Under the pieces are notes generated by a model, which made no database searches, had not been told where the DNA came from, and saw only the letters and a program-made list of their open reading frames with translations. Of a DNA stretch of 64,000 bases, positions 1 through 10,286 are shown piece by piece; the first letter of the stretch is position 1; every line of letters starts with the position of its first letter. Made by a program: the position numbers and the translations under genes. The stretch covers positions 62,001-126,000 of the forward strand of contig JAQWIL010000005.1 in NCBI GenBank assembly GCA_029248885.1, in the 5' to 3' direction. The stretch is from Flavobacteriaceae bacterium. GTDB lineage: Bacteria > Bacteroidota > Bacteroidia > Flavobacteriales > Flavobacteriaceae.

Positions 1-942
1 ATGTATGGTGGAGATCGAAGTCGAAAAGAAAATCTAGTGGAATACGGCTTTCGACTCCCTGCAGCAATGGACAACCGACCCTTGAAGTATGAAGAGTTTG
101 AAACCATTCAAAATCAAGTGATTTATGTGAGCGCGACACCCGCTGACTATGAATTGGAACAAACAGAGGGAGTGTATGTCGAACAAATCATTCGTCCGAC
201 AGGGCTACTTGACCCGATCATTGAAGTCAGGCCAAGTCAAAACCAAATCGATGATTTGGTTGAAGAAATCCAAGTTCGTGCTGAGATAGATGAGCGTGTT
301 TTGGTCACAACACTGACCAAGCGCATGGCGGAAGAACTCACCAAATACCTATCGCGGATTTCGATTCGATGTCGATATATCCACAGTGATATTGATACGT
401 TGGAACGCGTGGAAATCATGCAAGATTTACGCCGCGGATTGTTTGATGTTCTTATCGGAGTCAACCTTCTTCGGGAGGGCTTGGACTTGCCAGAAGTCTC
501 CTTAGTTGCGATTATTGATGCAGATAAAGAAGGGTTTTTGCGATCTGCACGCTCACTCACTCAAACGGTAGGTCGAGCAGCCAGACATTTGAATGGAAAA
601 GCCATTATGTATGCGGATTCCATTACCAAGAGCATGCAAAAAACAATAGATGAGACAAACTATCGTCGGGAAAAACAACTCGCCTTTAACGAGAAACATG
701 GCATCACACCTACTCCACTTAATAAAGCCGTTGATCAGGTCTTTGGATATAAAACTGAAAAACAAGAAGAAATCCAACATGCCGCAGAGCCGGGCATGGA
801 ATATCTGACCACAGATCAGATCCAGAAGCTCATCCGCGAAACTCGAAAAGCCATGGAAGTTGCAGCAAAGGATCTTGATTTTGTTGAGGCCGCACGACTT
901 CGAGATCGAATGAAAAGCTTCCAAGACCATTTGAAAAACTGA
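1..942 (+). CDS. uvrB: UvrABC system protein B, C-terminal part (5' end outside window)
   Basis: UvrB is the damage-verifying helicase-like subunit of nucleotide excision repair. It takes over from UvrA and recruits UvrC. The reading frame is open from base 1 and begins inside the family's conserved [19 protein letters not shown] region, so only about the last 313 residues are present. Helicase motifs IV-VI are visible: [15 protein letters not shown] near residue 100, [16 protein letters not shown] near 153-168, and QTVGRAARH near 188. The C-terminal UVR domain (about residues 275-310, ending [13 protein letters not shown]) is the UvrC-contact coiled coil. The length after the helicase core is normal and the gene is intact up to its TGA. 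The in-frame ATG at base 1 is internal, not the real start. Confidence 0.97.
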   Translation: MYGGDRSRKENLVEYGFRLPAAMDNRPLKYEEFETIQNQVIYVSATPADYELEQTEGVYVEQIIRPTGLLDPIIEVRPSQNQIDDLVEEIQVRAEIDERVLVTTLTKRMAEELTKYLSRISIRCRYIHSDIDTLERVEIMQDLRRGLFDVLIGVNLLREGLDLPEVSLVAIIDADKEGFLRSARSLTQTVGRAARHLNGKAIMYADSITKSMQKTIDETNYRREKQLAFNEKHGITPTPLNKAVDQVFGYKTEKQEEIQHAAEPGMEYLTTDQIQKLIRETRKAMEVAAKDLDFVEAARLRDRMKSFQDHLKN

Positions 943-1020
943 TTTTTTTCAAAAAATTATTACCTTTCGTTTTTCTCAAATCATCTCCCGCATGCCTAAA
1001 TCAAAATAATACATGCAGCA

Positions 1021-1749
1021 ATGAACCCTCCAAGCCCCATGACACATCCAAAACAAGTCTTTAGACTACTGCAATCCCACAAGAACGAAAGAGGTATACA
1101 GCACTGGAATCGTCTCTACTCCACCAGGCAAGGTGGTCTCAAAAGCTATGGCATCGGGCTGACAGTATTACGCAAACTTGCCAAGACGATTGGACGCAAT
1201 CACGAACTCGCATTACAGCTTTGGGACAGTGATATTTACGACGCAAAGGTCATTGCTCTTCTTATAGATGATCCAAAAAAAATTAGTCTTAAACAAGTCG
1301 AAGAGCAAGTCGATGAAATGGACCATGGCCATTTGGTTCATGTGTTTTCAACTTGTAATGCGACGCTCTCAAAAACGCCTTTTGCCCTTGATCTTGCTGT
1401 TGATTGGATGAAAAGTGATTGTGATGTTCGAAAATGCTGTGGTTATGGATTGTTGTATGAGCTCTCAAAGTCAAAGAAGAAAAATACGCCTGATAACAAT
1501 TTCTTTTTGAAGTGGATGAAGCAAATTGAAATCAACTTTGATCAAGAACTCATTTCTGTACAAAGTGCGATGGGGTGCGCAGTTATGGGAATTGGAAAAC
1601 GCAATGTATCACTTCACAAGACTGCATTGGAATTGGCAAAAAAACTAGGACCGATTCCGTTTGAATCCAGTGGGGATAATTGTGCACCTATGGATTTGGT
1701 AAAACACCTCACAAGCGACTATTTACGAAGCAAATTCAAGTTGGAATAA
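1021..1749 (+). CDS. AlkD-like DNA alkylation repair protein
   Basis: This 242-residue protein resembles the DNA alkylation repair (AlkD/AlkC-type) HEAT-like repeat family, which forms an all-helical solenoid that cradles DNA and, in characterised members, excises alkylated bases. Visible support: a helical pattern throughout and the sequence GIGLTVLRKLAKTIGRNHELALQLWDS, with the family's alternation of LA, LW and DW helices (DLAVDWMKSD near residue 125). The C-terminal CAPMDLVKHL segment is conserved in a subgroup of these proteins. It lies 78 bases after uvrB on the same strand, so a repair pairing is plausible. ATG at 1039 (MTHPKQVF) is an alternative start. Glycosylase activity is inferred from the family only. 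Confidence 0.72.
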   Translation: MNPPSPMTHPKQVFRLLQSHKNERGIQHWNRLYSTRQGGLKSYGIGLTVLRKLAKTIGRNHELALQLWDSDIYDAKVIALLIDDPKKISLKQVEEQVDEMDHGHLVHVFSTCNATLSKTPFALDLAVDWMKSDCDVRKCCGYGLLYELSKSKKKNTPDNNFFLKWMKQIEINFDQELISVQSAMGCAVMGIGKRNVSLHKTALELAKKLGPIPFESSGDNCAPMDLVKHLTSDYLRSKFKLE

Positions 1750-1876
1750 TACAGCTTACATAAAACTATGAACAACCTAAAAGATGACGTGACGCTATAC
1801 ACATCTCTTTTTGTAGAAACTTATATTAAATAAAAAATCATATATTGCATATTATTAACCAAATCTTAGTAGAGAA

Positions 1877-2464
1877 ATGAACAATAACAAAGTTAGTGAA
1901 TCTCCTATTCTTATCCCCAAAGACAGTTATGTTGAGGGTTATGTCAAGTCCATCAAATCAATTCGGCTAGAATGTGCTTTTCATGGCACGATACTGACAA
2001 AAAATAAAGTTATTATTGATGAGGCGTCAGAAGTTACTGGAGATATTATTTGTGAGAACTTGATGCTTTTCGGACACGTAAAGGGAAATGTGTTTTGTAC
2101 GGGAAGGGTGACCATGAATGAAGGGTCATCTGTCGAAGGTAAAATTTATACCTCTTCTTTTACGAGTTTAACAGAAACCAATTCTAGCTTCATCGTGCAA
2201 ATTCCCAAAAAAAGCATACTCGAAAAAGTCAGAGGACTTTTAAACGATATGACAACTGAAGTTGGACTATCAAAAGACATTCTACTATCAACGATGAGAG
2301 AAACCTTCTATGAACACGTATTTGCTCGAAAAACAAATCCTAATGATTTGATTAGCCATGAGTTTACGCAACAAAAGAAAATTGTCAAACCCAAGGTCAA
2401 AGCAATTCTCAGTAATGGAGAAAATTCAGCTCAAACAGAGAAAAAACATCAGCTCGTAAAATAA
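1877..2464 (+). CDS. bactofilin family polymer-forming protein
   Basis: Bactofilins are right-handed beta-helix proteins that polymerise without nucleotide and act as cytoskeletal scaffolds, often for cell-wall enzymes. In this 195-residue protein, residues about 10-95 carry the repetitive short-strand pattern of the domain (SYVEGYVKS, ECAFHGTI, ASEVTGDIICENLMLFGHVKGNV, MNEGSSVEGKIYT). The glycine turns are regularly spaced. The C-terminal 95 residues are longer than in small bactofilins, partly basic, and may be a partner-binding tail; I do not recognise a domain in them. The stop codon touches the terminator-like hairpin shared with the convergent hsp20 gene. Family assignment is fairly sure; the specific role is not known. 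Confidence 0.75.
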   Translation: MNNNKVSESPILIPKDSYVEGYVKSIKSIRLECAFHGTILTKNKVIIDEASEVTGDIICENLMLFGHVKGNVFCTGRVTMNEGSSVEGKIYTSSFTSLTETNSSFIVQIPKKSILEKVRGLLNDMTTEVGLSKDILLSTMRETFYEHVFARKTNPNDLISHEFTQQKKIVKPKVKAILSNGENSAQTEKKHQLVK

Positions 2465-2486
2465 AAAACCAGCCCGTGGGCTGGTT
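2463..2486 (-). terminator. intrinsic terminator of the small heat-shock gene
   Basis: A perfect 8-bp stem (AACCAGCC / GGCTGGTT, 4-base loop) lies just beyond the stop codon of the minus-strand hsp20 gene. Read on the minus strand it is followed by a run of six T residues; on the plus strand no T-run follows. It therefore serves hsp20, although it overlaps the stop codon of the convergent bactofilin gene. Confidence 0.8.
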
Positions 2487-2491
2487 ATGAT

Positions 2492-2917
2492 TTAACGAAT
2501 TTCAATTTGCTTTTTGGGTTCTGGAATCGCTTCTTTTCGTTTGGGAAGAACGATGGAAAGCAAACCGTTTTTGTAATTGGCATTGATATTTTTCGTGTCA
2601 ATCGTTTCAGGAATCCGAAAACTGCGTGTAAAGGACGCATAGTCAAACTCTCTGCGTTTAAACTGCGTGTTGCCTTCCGCTGTTTCATTTTCAGCAGTGG
2701 TTGAAATGGTTAAGGTATCTTCTTCCAACTCCACATCAAAGTCTTTTTTCTTCTTGCCTGGAGCAACGAGCTCCAAATGAAAAGCATCCTCTTTTTCTGT
2801 GATATTTACCGCAGGGGTTTGATGTATTCTCGGTGTCAAGTCAATCCCAAAATCACGCGTGAAAAACTCATCAAATAAACTCGGAAACCAAGGGGTTGTT
2901 TTACGTATCATATTCAT
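2492..2917 (-). CDS. Hsp20/alpha-crystallin family small heat-shock protein
   Basis: This ATP-independent holdase binds unfolding proteins in the cytoplasm. The alpha-crystallin domain covers most of the protein: PAVNITEKEDAFHLELVAPG opens it, followed by DFDVELEEDTLTISTTAE, a FKRREFDYASFTRSFRIP strand pair, and the closing A-x-x-x-N-G-L-L-x-I-x-x-P signature (ANYKNGLLSIVLP). The C-terminal tail, rich in K, P and E, is typical. The longest open frame begins with TTG at 2941. The ATG at 2917 (MNMIRKTTPW) or 2911 (MIRKTTPW) is more likely, since family members begin close to a W-F-P-S-L-F-D-E motif. It is monocistronic, ends at its own terminator, and lies 105 bases downstream of sucC. Confidence 0.93.
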   Translation of the reverse strand: MNMIRKTTPWFPSLFDEFFTRDFGIDLTPRIHQTPAVNITEKEDAFHLELVAPGKKKKDFDVELEEDTLTISTTAENETAEGNTQFKRREFDYASFTRSFRIPETIDTKNINANYKNGLLSIVLPKRKEAIPEPKKQIEIR

Positions 2918-3022
2918 TATTTTAATTTTTAAGTTCAACAACCACCTACCAAATTGTGAACCAAATGAATATTGATGTCATAATGTCATTTATATACGTA
3001 GTTTTAATGCCATTTTGTCTGT

Positions 3023-4216
3023 CTATCGAAGAACCTCTTGCACCTTATCGGCAGCCTCTTGAAACAAAACAGCACTGTGAACAGCCAGTCCTGAATTGTC
3101 AATCAGCGCTTTGGCGATATCAGCATTGGTGCCTTGCAGACGTACGATAATGGGTACTTGAATCGAGTCGCCCATATTTTTATAGGCATCTACAATCCCT
3201 TGTGCAACGCGGTCGCAACGAACAATTCCACCAAAGATATTGACCAAAATCGCTTTGACTTTAGGGTCTTTGAGAATCAATCGAAAAGCCGTTTCGACTC
3301 GTGCAGCATCGGCTGTACCACCCACATCGAGAAAATTTGCTGGTTCTCCACCCGCCTGCTTGATCAAGTCCATAGTCGCCATGGCTAGACCTGCTCCGTT
3401 GACCATACAACCTACATTACCATCTAGAGCTACATAATTGAGTCCAACTTCTTTAGCCTCTACTTCAACGGGATTTTCCTCTCGCAAGTCGCGAAGTGCT
3501 TGATAATCCTTGTGACGAAAAAGCGCATTGTCATCTATGGATACTTTGGCATCAACAGCCAAAATTTTATCATCTGATGTTTTTAATACGGGGTTAATCT
3601 CAAAAAGAGATGAATCAGATTGTACATAGGCCGTGTAGAGTGCAGTTACAAAACGTACCATCTCTTTAAACCCATTGCCCGAAAGACCCAAATTAAACGC
3701 TACACGACGTGCCTGAAAAGGCATCAATCCAACTGCAGGGTCAACATCCTCCGTAAATATCAAATGTGGGGTTTCCTCAGCAACGGTCTCAATGTCAACT
3801 CCGCCCTCAGTCGAATACATAATCATATTGCGACCAGTAGAACGATTCAATAAAACAGACATATAATATTCCTCTGGTTCAGAATCACCAGGATAATAAA
3901 CGTCTTCAGCAATCAAGACTTGATGGACACGCTTGCCCTCTGGAGGGGTTTGTGGAGTGACCAAATCCATTCCTAGAATACTGCCAGCCACTTCCTCGAC
4001 CTTGTCGATACCTTTGGCGAGCTTCACACCACCGCCTTTGCCACGTCCTCCTGCATGAATCTGGGCTTTGATTACAAACCAAGATGTGCCTGTCTCTTCA
4101 GACAAGGCCTCGGCTGCTGTTACTGCGTCTTTTGTGTTTTGGGCAACTTTTCCCCTCTGTATACGAACCCCAAATGAAGATAAAATCTCTTTGGCCTGGT
4201 ACTCATGTACGTTCAT
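3023..4216 (-). CDS. sucC: succinyl-CoA ligase (ADP-forming) subunit beta
   Basis: The beta subunit of succinyl-CoA synthetase, a TCA-cycle enzyme that makes ATP or GTP from succinyl-CoA together with the alpha subunit SucD, which is not in this window. At 397 residues it has full family length. It begins with the conserved MNVHEYQAKEILSSFGV. The ATP-grasp domain carries KAQIHAGGRGKGGGVKLA (about residues 50-67) and the metal/ATP-binding FEINPVL near 210. The C-terminal CoA-ligase domain has NGAGLAMATMDLIKQAGG, FLDVGGTA and VNIFGGIVRCD. It is divergent from lysA, with a separate promoter for each. sucC without an adjacent sucD is usual in this phylum. Confidence 0.97.
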   Translation of the reverse strand: MNVHEYQAKEILSSFGVRIQRGKVAQNTKDAVTAAEALSEETGTSWFVIKAQIHAGGRGKGGGVKLAKGIDKVEEVAGSILGMDLVTPQTPPEGKRVHQVLIAEDVYYPGDSEPEEYYMSVLLNRSTGRNMIMYSTEGGVDIETVAEETPHLIFTEDVDPAVGLMPFQARRVAFNLGLSGNGFKEMVRFVTALYTAYVQSDSSLFEINPVLKTSDDKILAVDAKVSIDDNALFRHKDYQALRDLREENPVEVEAKEVGLNYVALDGNVGCMVNGAGLAMATMDLIKQAGGEPANFLDVGGTADAARVETAFRLILKDPKVKAILVNIFGGIVRCDRVAQGIVDAYKNMGDSIQVPIIVRLQGTNADIAKALIDNSGLAVHSAVLFQEAADKVQEVLR

Positions 4217-4234
4217 TGTCCTGTTTGTTTGCTA

Positions 4235-4263
4235 CAAAAATAGAAAACAAGCACCGATCACAA
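4235..4263 (-). promoter_or_regulatory. sucC: candidate promoter of sucC
   Basis: On the minus strand the -7 element TATTTTTG (4242-4235) exactly matches the Bacteroidetes consensus TAnnTTTG. It is preceded at 18 bases by TTG (4263-4261). The sucC start codon is 18 bases further downstream. The match is by inspection; the spacer is one base shorter than ideal. Confidence 0.5.
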
Positions 4264-4335
4264 CAGAGAATTATATATTTGTTTTGTTATATTTATAACA
4301 TTTTGTTGTATTTTTATATCATTCTCAAAAATGGT

Positions 4336-4366
4336 TTTGATATCAATGAGAACAAAGTTAAATTTG
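4336..4366 (+). promoter_or_regulatory. lysA: promoter of lysA
   Basis: TTTG at 4336-4339, a spacer of exactly 19 bases, then TAAATTTG at 4359-4366: a full match to the Bacteroidetes housekeeping promoter. The lysA ATG follows after 16 bases, so the 5' leader would be only about ten bases. Confidence 0.7.
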
Positions 4367-4382
4367 CAGCAAAATTATCCCG

Positions 4383-5603
4383 ATGGAAAATACCGTATTG
4401 ACATCGATAGCAAATCAATTTGGAAGTCCCATATACGTCTATGACGCAGATAAAATAGAACACCAATACAAGCGATTGACACAGGCATTTCAAAATGTGC
4501 CGCAATTGCGTATCAACTATGCCGTAAAGGCCCTATCCAATGTGAATATCCTCAGCTATATGCACAGTTTGGGTGCTGGCTTGGATACCGTCTCGATACA
4601 GGAGGTCAAACTTGGTTTGTATGCAGGAGTTCCTGCCCAAATGATCATCTTTACGCCCAACGGAGTTTCGCTTGAGGAAATCGAGGAAGCAGCAGCACTC
4701 GGGGTGCAAATCAATATCGATAACCTCTCACTACTCGAACAATTTGGGAACAAACACCCTGATGTTCCTGTATGTATTCGCATCAATCCCCATGTAATGG
4801 CCGGTGGCAATGCCAACATCTCTGTTGGTCATATCGACTCCAAGTTTGGGATCAGCATCCATCAACTGCCACATATTGTTCGGATTGTTGAGAATACAGG
4901 CATGCGGATCAACGGAATTCATATGCACACAGGCAGTGATATTCTTGATATCGATGTATTTTTACATGCGGCTGAAATTTTGTTTACCGCCGCAAAGTCC
5001 TTTCACGATCTCGAATTTTTGGACTTTGGGAGTGGGTTTAAGGTTCCTTATCATCCCAACGATATTGAAACGAATATCGAAGAATTGGGACAAAAACTCG
5101 GTGAGCGGTTTCAATCGTTTTGTAAAGACTACGGCAAAGAACTCACTTTGACTTTTGAGCCAGGCAAATTTTTGGTGAGCGAAGCGGGATATTTTCTCAC
5201 CCAAGTCAATGTAGTCAAGCAAACCACCTCAACGGTATTTGCGCAAGTCAATAGTGGGTTTAACCACCTCATCCGACCCATGCTCTACGGCTCACAACAT
5301 CATATCGAAAACATCTCCAATCCCAATGGGCGCGAACGGTTTTACTCTGTAGTGGGCTATATCTGCGAAACGGACACCTTTGCCAACAACCGCAGGATCA
5401 ATGAGATTTCGGAAGGCGATTTTTTGTGTTTCCACAATGCAGGTGCTTACTGTTTTTCCATGGCGAGCAACTACAACGCACGCTTCCGTCCTGCAGAAAT
5501 TTTCTGGCACCAAGGCGAAGCCAAATTGATTCGAAAAGCAGAAAAGTTTGATGATTTACTTCACAACCAAGTTGTTCTTGACTTGGCTGCGGTGAAGGTA
5601 TAA
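4383..5603 (+). CDS. lysA: diaminopimelate decarboxylase
   Basis: This PLP enzyme catalyses the last step of lysine synthesis, meso-diaminopimelate to L-lysine. It is a fold-type III decarboxylase of 406 residues. Residues 45-52 (NYAVKALS) contain the PLP-linking lysine (K49). HMHTGSDI (about 180) and the glycine-rich DFGSGF (about 216) help hold the cofactor. EPGKFLVSEAG near residue 260 and the C-E-T-D motif near 332 are substrate- and dimer-interface segments. The start follows the promoter by 16 bases. The gene ends exactly one base before the stop codon of the convergent mnmA, with no intergenic DNA. Confidence 0.96.
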   Translation: MENTVLTSIANQFGSPIYVYDADKIEHQYKRLTQAFQNVPQLRINYAVKALSNVNILSYMHSLGAGLDTVSIQEVKLGLYAGVPAQMIIFTPNGVSLEEIEEAAALGVQINIDNLSLLEQFGNKHPDVPVCIRINPHVMAGGNANISVGHIDSKFGISIHQLPHIVRIVENTGMRINGIHMHTGSDILDIDVFLHAAEILFTAAKSFHDLEFLDFGSGFKVPYHPNDIETNIEELGQKLGERFQSFCKDYGKELTLTFEPGKFLVSEAGYFLTQVNVVKQTTSTVFAQVNSGFNHLIRPMLYGSQHHIENISNPNGRERFYSVVGYICETDTFANNRRINEISEGDFLCFHNAGAYCFSMASNYNARFRPAEIFWHQGEAKLIRKAEKFDDLLHNQVVLDLAAVKV

Positions 5604-6779
5604 CTACCCAATCACCCCCGATCCAATCAACTCATCTTGAAGATACCAGGCAGCAAATTGCCCAGCGGCAATCGCAGACTGGGGTTGGTCAAAGACCATG
5701 TACAATCCTGTTGGTGTTGGGTGTAGCGTTGCTTTTGCCAATGGCTGGCGATAACGGATACGCGCCCATACCTGCATGGGCTCATGGGGTACAAGATCTG
5801 GGCGTACCCAATGCACGTCCTCTTGGACAATCCATAAGGCAGAGCGATACAGTCCAGGGTGAGACTTTCCTTCGCCAACATAAATAATATTTTGTTTTAC
5901 ATCCGTAGCCAGCACAAAGAGCGGGTCTTTGGTGCCGCCAACAGCTAGTCCTTTCCGCTGACCGATTGTAAAGAAGTGAGCACCCTCATGCGTTCCAACT
6001 TCTGTTCCGTCAGAAACCGAATAGATGTATTTTTGAGAAAGCCCTTCGGGCGTTTCTTCTCGCTTGATTTGATACATCGGATGGGAATCGGAAACCTGAA
6101 CAATACAACCTGTTTTGATGGCGAGTTGTTGCTGTAAAAATTCTGGTAAGCTCACCTTTCCCACAAAGCACAAACCCTGTGAGTCCCGCTTTTCCGCAGT
6201 GACCAAGCCTTGTTCTTTGGCGATCTTACGCACCTCTGGTTTGGTCAATTCCCCGATTGGAAACAGTGTTTTGGCCAATTGCGCCTGATTGAGTTGACAT
6301 AAAAAGTAAGATTGGTCTTTGTTGTTGTCTACCCCTGCCAACAAGCGGTAGTGCGTTGCTACTTCAATCTCCACTTGACCTTTTCGGCAATAGTGGCCCG
6401 TAGCTACAAAATCAGCTCCTAATTCCAATGCGATTTTGAGAAATACGTCAAATTTGATTTCACGGTTACACAAGACATCTGGATTGGGAGTACGCCCACG
6501 CTCATACTCGGCAAACATATAATCCACGATACGTTGTTTGTATTCCGCACTTAAATCCACCGTTTGAAAGGGAATCCCAAGTTTTTCAGCGACAAGCATC
6601 GCATCGTAACTGTCTTCGAGCCAAGGGCACTCTTTGGAGATGGTGACGCTATCGTCGTGCCAGTTTTTCATAAACAAGCCGATCACCTCATAGCCCTGCT
6701 GTTGCAACAGAAAAGCTGTCACACTCGAATCGACTCCACCAGAGAGTCCAACAACTACACGTTTTGAATCGAATTTCAT
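5604..6779 (-). CDS. mnmA: tRNA-specific 2-thiouridylase MnmA
   Basis: MnmA thiolates uridine-34 of tRNAs for Lys, Glu and Gln in the cytoplasm. This 391-residue protein starts with the ATP-pyrophosphatase PP-loop [10 protein letters not shown] (11-20). The two catalytic cysteines are present: C104 in [12 protein letters not shown] and C204 in [14 protein letters not shown] near 128 and DQSYFL near 155 are further family signatures, and the C-terminal beta-barrel (about 285-385) is complete. It is the last gene of the pyrG-yidC-mnmA run on the minus strand, 27 bases after yidC. There is no room for a terminator before lysA begins on the other strand. Confidence 0.97.
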   Translation of the reverse strand: MKFDSKRVVVGLSGGVDSSVTAFLLQQQGYEVIGLFMKNWHDDSVTISKECPWLEDSYDAMLVAEKLGIPFQTVDLSAEYKQRIVDYMFAEYERGRTPNPDVLCNREIKFDVFLKIALELGADFVATGHYCRKGQVEIEVATHYRLLAGVDNNKDQSYFLCQLNQAQLAKTLFPIGELTKPEVRKIAKEQGLVTAEKRDSQGLCFVGKVSLPEFLQQQLAIKTGCIVQVSDSHPMYQIKREETPEGLSQKYIYSVSDGTEVGTHEGAHFFTIGQRKGLAVGGTKDPLFVLATDVKQNIIYVGEGKSHPGLYRSALWIVQEDVHWVRPDLVPHEPMQVWARIRYRQPLAKATLHPTPTGLYMVFDQPQSAIAAGQFAAWYLQDELIGSGVIG

Positions 6780-6806
6780 CGCAAAGCAAAGGTAACCAAA
6801 AGCGAT

Positions 6807-8597
6807 CTAGCGACGGCGTCCTGTACGTTTTTGCTGTTCGGCTTGCTCCATAATCTCTTCCATCTTTCGCTGGAATCGACTTTGCTTTTTGGGTTTCTTT
6901 TTGTTTTCCTCAATCTGCAAAAAGATTTTTTCATCGTCGATGATATAGTTTTTAATCACCAACATAATCCCAATGGTAATGAGGTTTGAAATCAGATAAT
7001 ACAAACTCAAACCAGAAGCATAATTATTAAAGAAAAACAACATCATGATTGGCATGAGGTAAATCATAAACTTCATGTTTGGCATTCCAGGTTGGCTGGG
7101 TTGCATTTGCTGACCCATGGTCATTTTTGAATACACAAAAATGGCGATTGATGCCAAGAGCGGAAACAGACTCACATGATCTCCATAAAACGGAATGGAA
7201 AAGGGAAGGTCTAAAATGGCGTCATAAGACGACAAATCCTCCGCCCATAAAAAGGATTTTCCACGAAGGGAAAAGGCAACTGGAAAAAAGTAAAACAACC
7301 CCAAGAAAACGGGCAACTGCAACAAGCTCGGCACACAGCCAGCCATGGGGTTTGCCCCTGCTTTGGAGTAGAGCTTCATGGTTTCCTGTTGCTTTTTCGC
7401 ACGGTCATTTCCATATTTTTCGTTGAGCGCATTGATTTCGGGTCGCAATACTTTCATTTTTGCCTGTGACAAATATGATTTATAAGTCACAGGAGATAGT
7501 GCCAACCGAACGATAATTGTCATCACGATAATGGCAATTCCATAAGGCAAGAACCCACTTAACAATCCAAACAAAGGGAAAAACAAAAAGCGGTTCATCC
7601 ATCCGATGATTCCCCAACCAAAAGAGATGGATTCGGAAAGATTCTCATCATAGGTTTTTAAAATTTCATAATCTGTTGGACCGATAAACCAATCAAATGA
7701 CGTGTTTAAAGCCCCATTTTGAGAAGCGATGGCTGTTGTGGTTTCAAATCGTTTTAAAAACACCGAATCGTCGCTATTATCGGGGTTCATCAAAGAAGAT
7801 GACTCCGCATCAATCGACTCAAATTGGGTGGTTGGAATGAGAATCATGCTAAAGAAATGCTGTCGGTACGAAATCCAAGACACCTCTTTGTCTTTATCAT
7901 CGTCTTCACCCATCGCGGATAAGGCCTGTACTTTATCGCCTTCATACTGATAGGTCAGCTGCGTATATCGGTTTTCGTAATCAGCGCTAAGGGCATGGCG
8001 AAACCCATCCAAGCCCCAGTATAAATCGGTTTCAGGCTGAACGCTCAACCCACTTGAACGTATCCCAAATTGAAAACGATAAGCCTGACTGTCTTCTCTT
8101 TCTTTGGAGAGGGTATAAATATAGTCAAGTGTTCCTCCTGCGACTTGAGAACGCATCGTGAGTTGGTTCCCATCGAGAATGGGTAAAAAGTTCAAGTCAC
8201 GGGTATTGATCAACGCTCCGTTGGCTTCGATCCGCAAGTTGAAATCTGTGTTTCCATCTTTGACAACAAACACCTGTTCGTTGAGGTGATTGGTGTGTTG
8301 TTTGAGTTCAGCTTCTTGAATAAACCCTCCTTTGGATGTCACCGCCAAGCGTAACAACTCATTTTGTAGTGTTGTGACTTGTTCGGGAATGGAATCCATT
8401 ATAACGGGGGCATTGTTTACAACCGGAACGGTTGATTGTGGAGCATCATCCACTTGGGATTGGGTGGTTACGCCATTGGTCTCCAACTGCTCATTTTGCT
8501 CCATCATTTCCGACTGATCATACATCATCCAAATCAGAACGAGGAAAAGCAAAAAGAAACCGATAATTTGTAAGGGGTCTATTCTTTTTTCTTCCAT
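6807..8597 (-). CDS. yidC: membrane protein insertase YidC
   Basis: YidC inserts and folds inner-membrane proteins, alone or with SecYEG. The 596-residue architecture is that of Gram-negative YidC. There is one N-terminal membrane helix (about residues 10-26), a large periplasmic beta-sandwich domain (about 60-330), then five membrane helices (about 340-560), with SPVTYKSYLSQAKMKVLRPEINALNEKYG as the cytoplasmic C1 coiled hairpin. The typical PMAGCVPSLLQLPVFLGLFYF segment is present. The C-terminal tail is strongly basic, rich in K and R, and suits ribosome contact. It starts 6 bases after pyrG ends, so translation is probably coupled. Confidence 0.97.
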   Translation of the reverse strand: MEEKRIDPLQIIGFFLLFLVLIWMMYDQSEMMEQNEQLETNGVTTQSQVDDAPQSTVPVVNNAPVIMDSIPEQVTTLQNELLRLAVTSKGGFIQEAELKQHTNHLNEQVFVVKDGNTDFNLRIEANGALINTRDLNFLPILDGNQLTMRSQVAGGTLDYIYTLSKEREDSQAYRFQFGIRSSGLSVQPETDLYWGLDGFRHALSADYENRYTQLTYQYEGDKVQALSAMGEDDDKDKEVSWISYRQHFFSMILIPTTQFESIDAESSSLMNPDNSDDSVFLKRFETTTAIASQNGALNTSFDWFIGPTDYEILKTYDENLSESISFGWGIIGWMNRFLFFPLFGLLSGFLPYGIAIIVMTIIVRLALSPVTYKSYLSQAKMKVLRPEINALNEKYGNDRAKKQQETMKLYSKAGANPMAGCVPSLLQLPVFLGLFYFFPVAFSLRGKSFLWAEDLSSYDAILDLPFSIPFYGDHVSLFPLLASIAIFVYSKMTMGQQMQPSQPGMPNMKFMIYLMPIMMLFFFNNYASGLSLYYLISNLITIGIMLVIKNYIIDDEKIFLQIEENKKKPKKQSRFQRKMEEIMEQAEQQKRTGRRR

Positions 8598-8603
8598 CTT
8601 GGG

Positions 8604-10229
<1,626 letters not shown>

Positions 10230-10251
10230 CTATTTTTTTCCAATTCGTGGA

Positions 10252-10259
10252 CAAAAGTA
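10252..10259 (-). promoter_or_regulatory. pyrG: possible -7 element of pyrG
   Basis: TACTTTTG on the minus strand matches TAnnTTTG exactly, 28 bases before the pyrG start. No well-placed -33 TTTG was found at 19-20 bases, so this is only a weak promoter candidate. Confidence 0.3.
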
Positions 10260-10286
10260 CAAAACGACCATGACAAATTCATCGGA

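Noticed and set aside
7079-7426. 115-codon plus-strand frame inside yidC
   Set aside because: Antisense shadow of a well-conserved gene with no family resemblance. Similar shadows inside rpoB, rpoC, pyrG, tuf and the AGCS symporter were rejected for the same reason.
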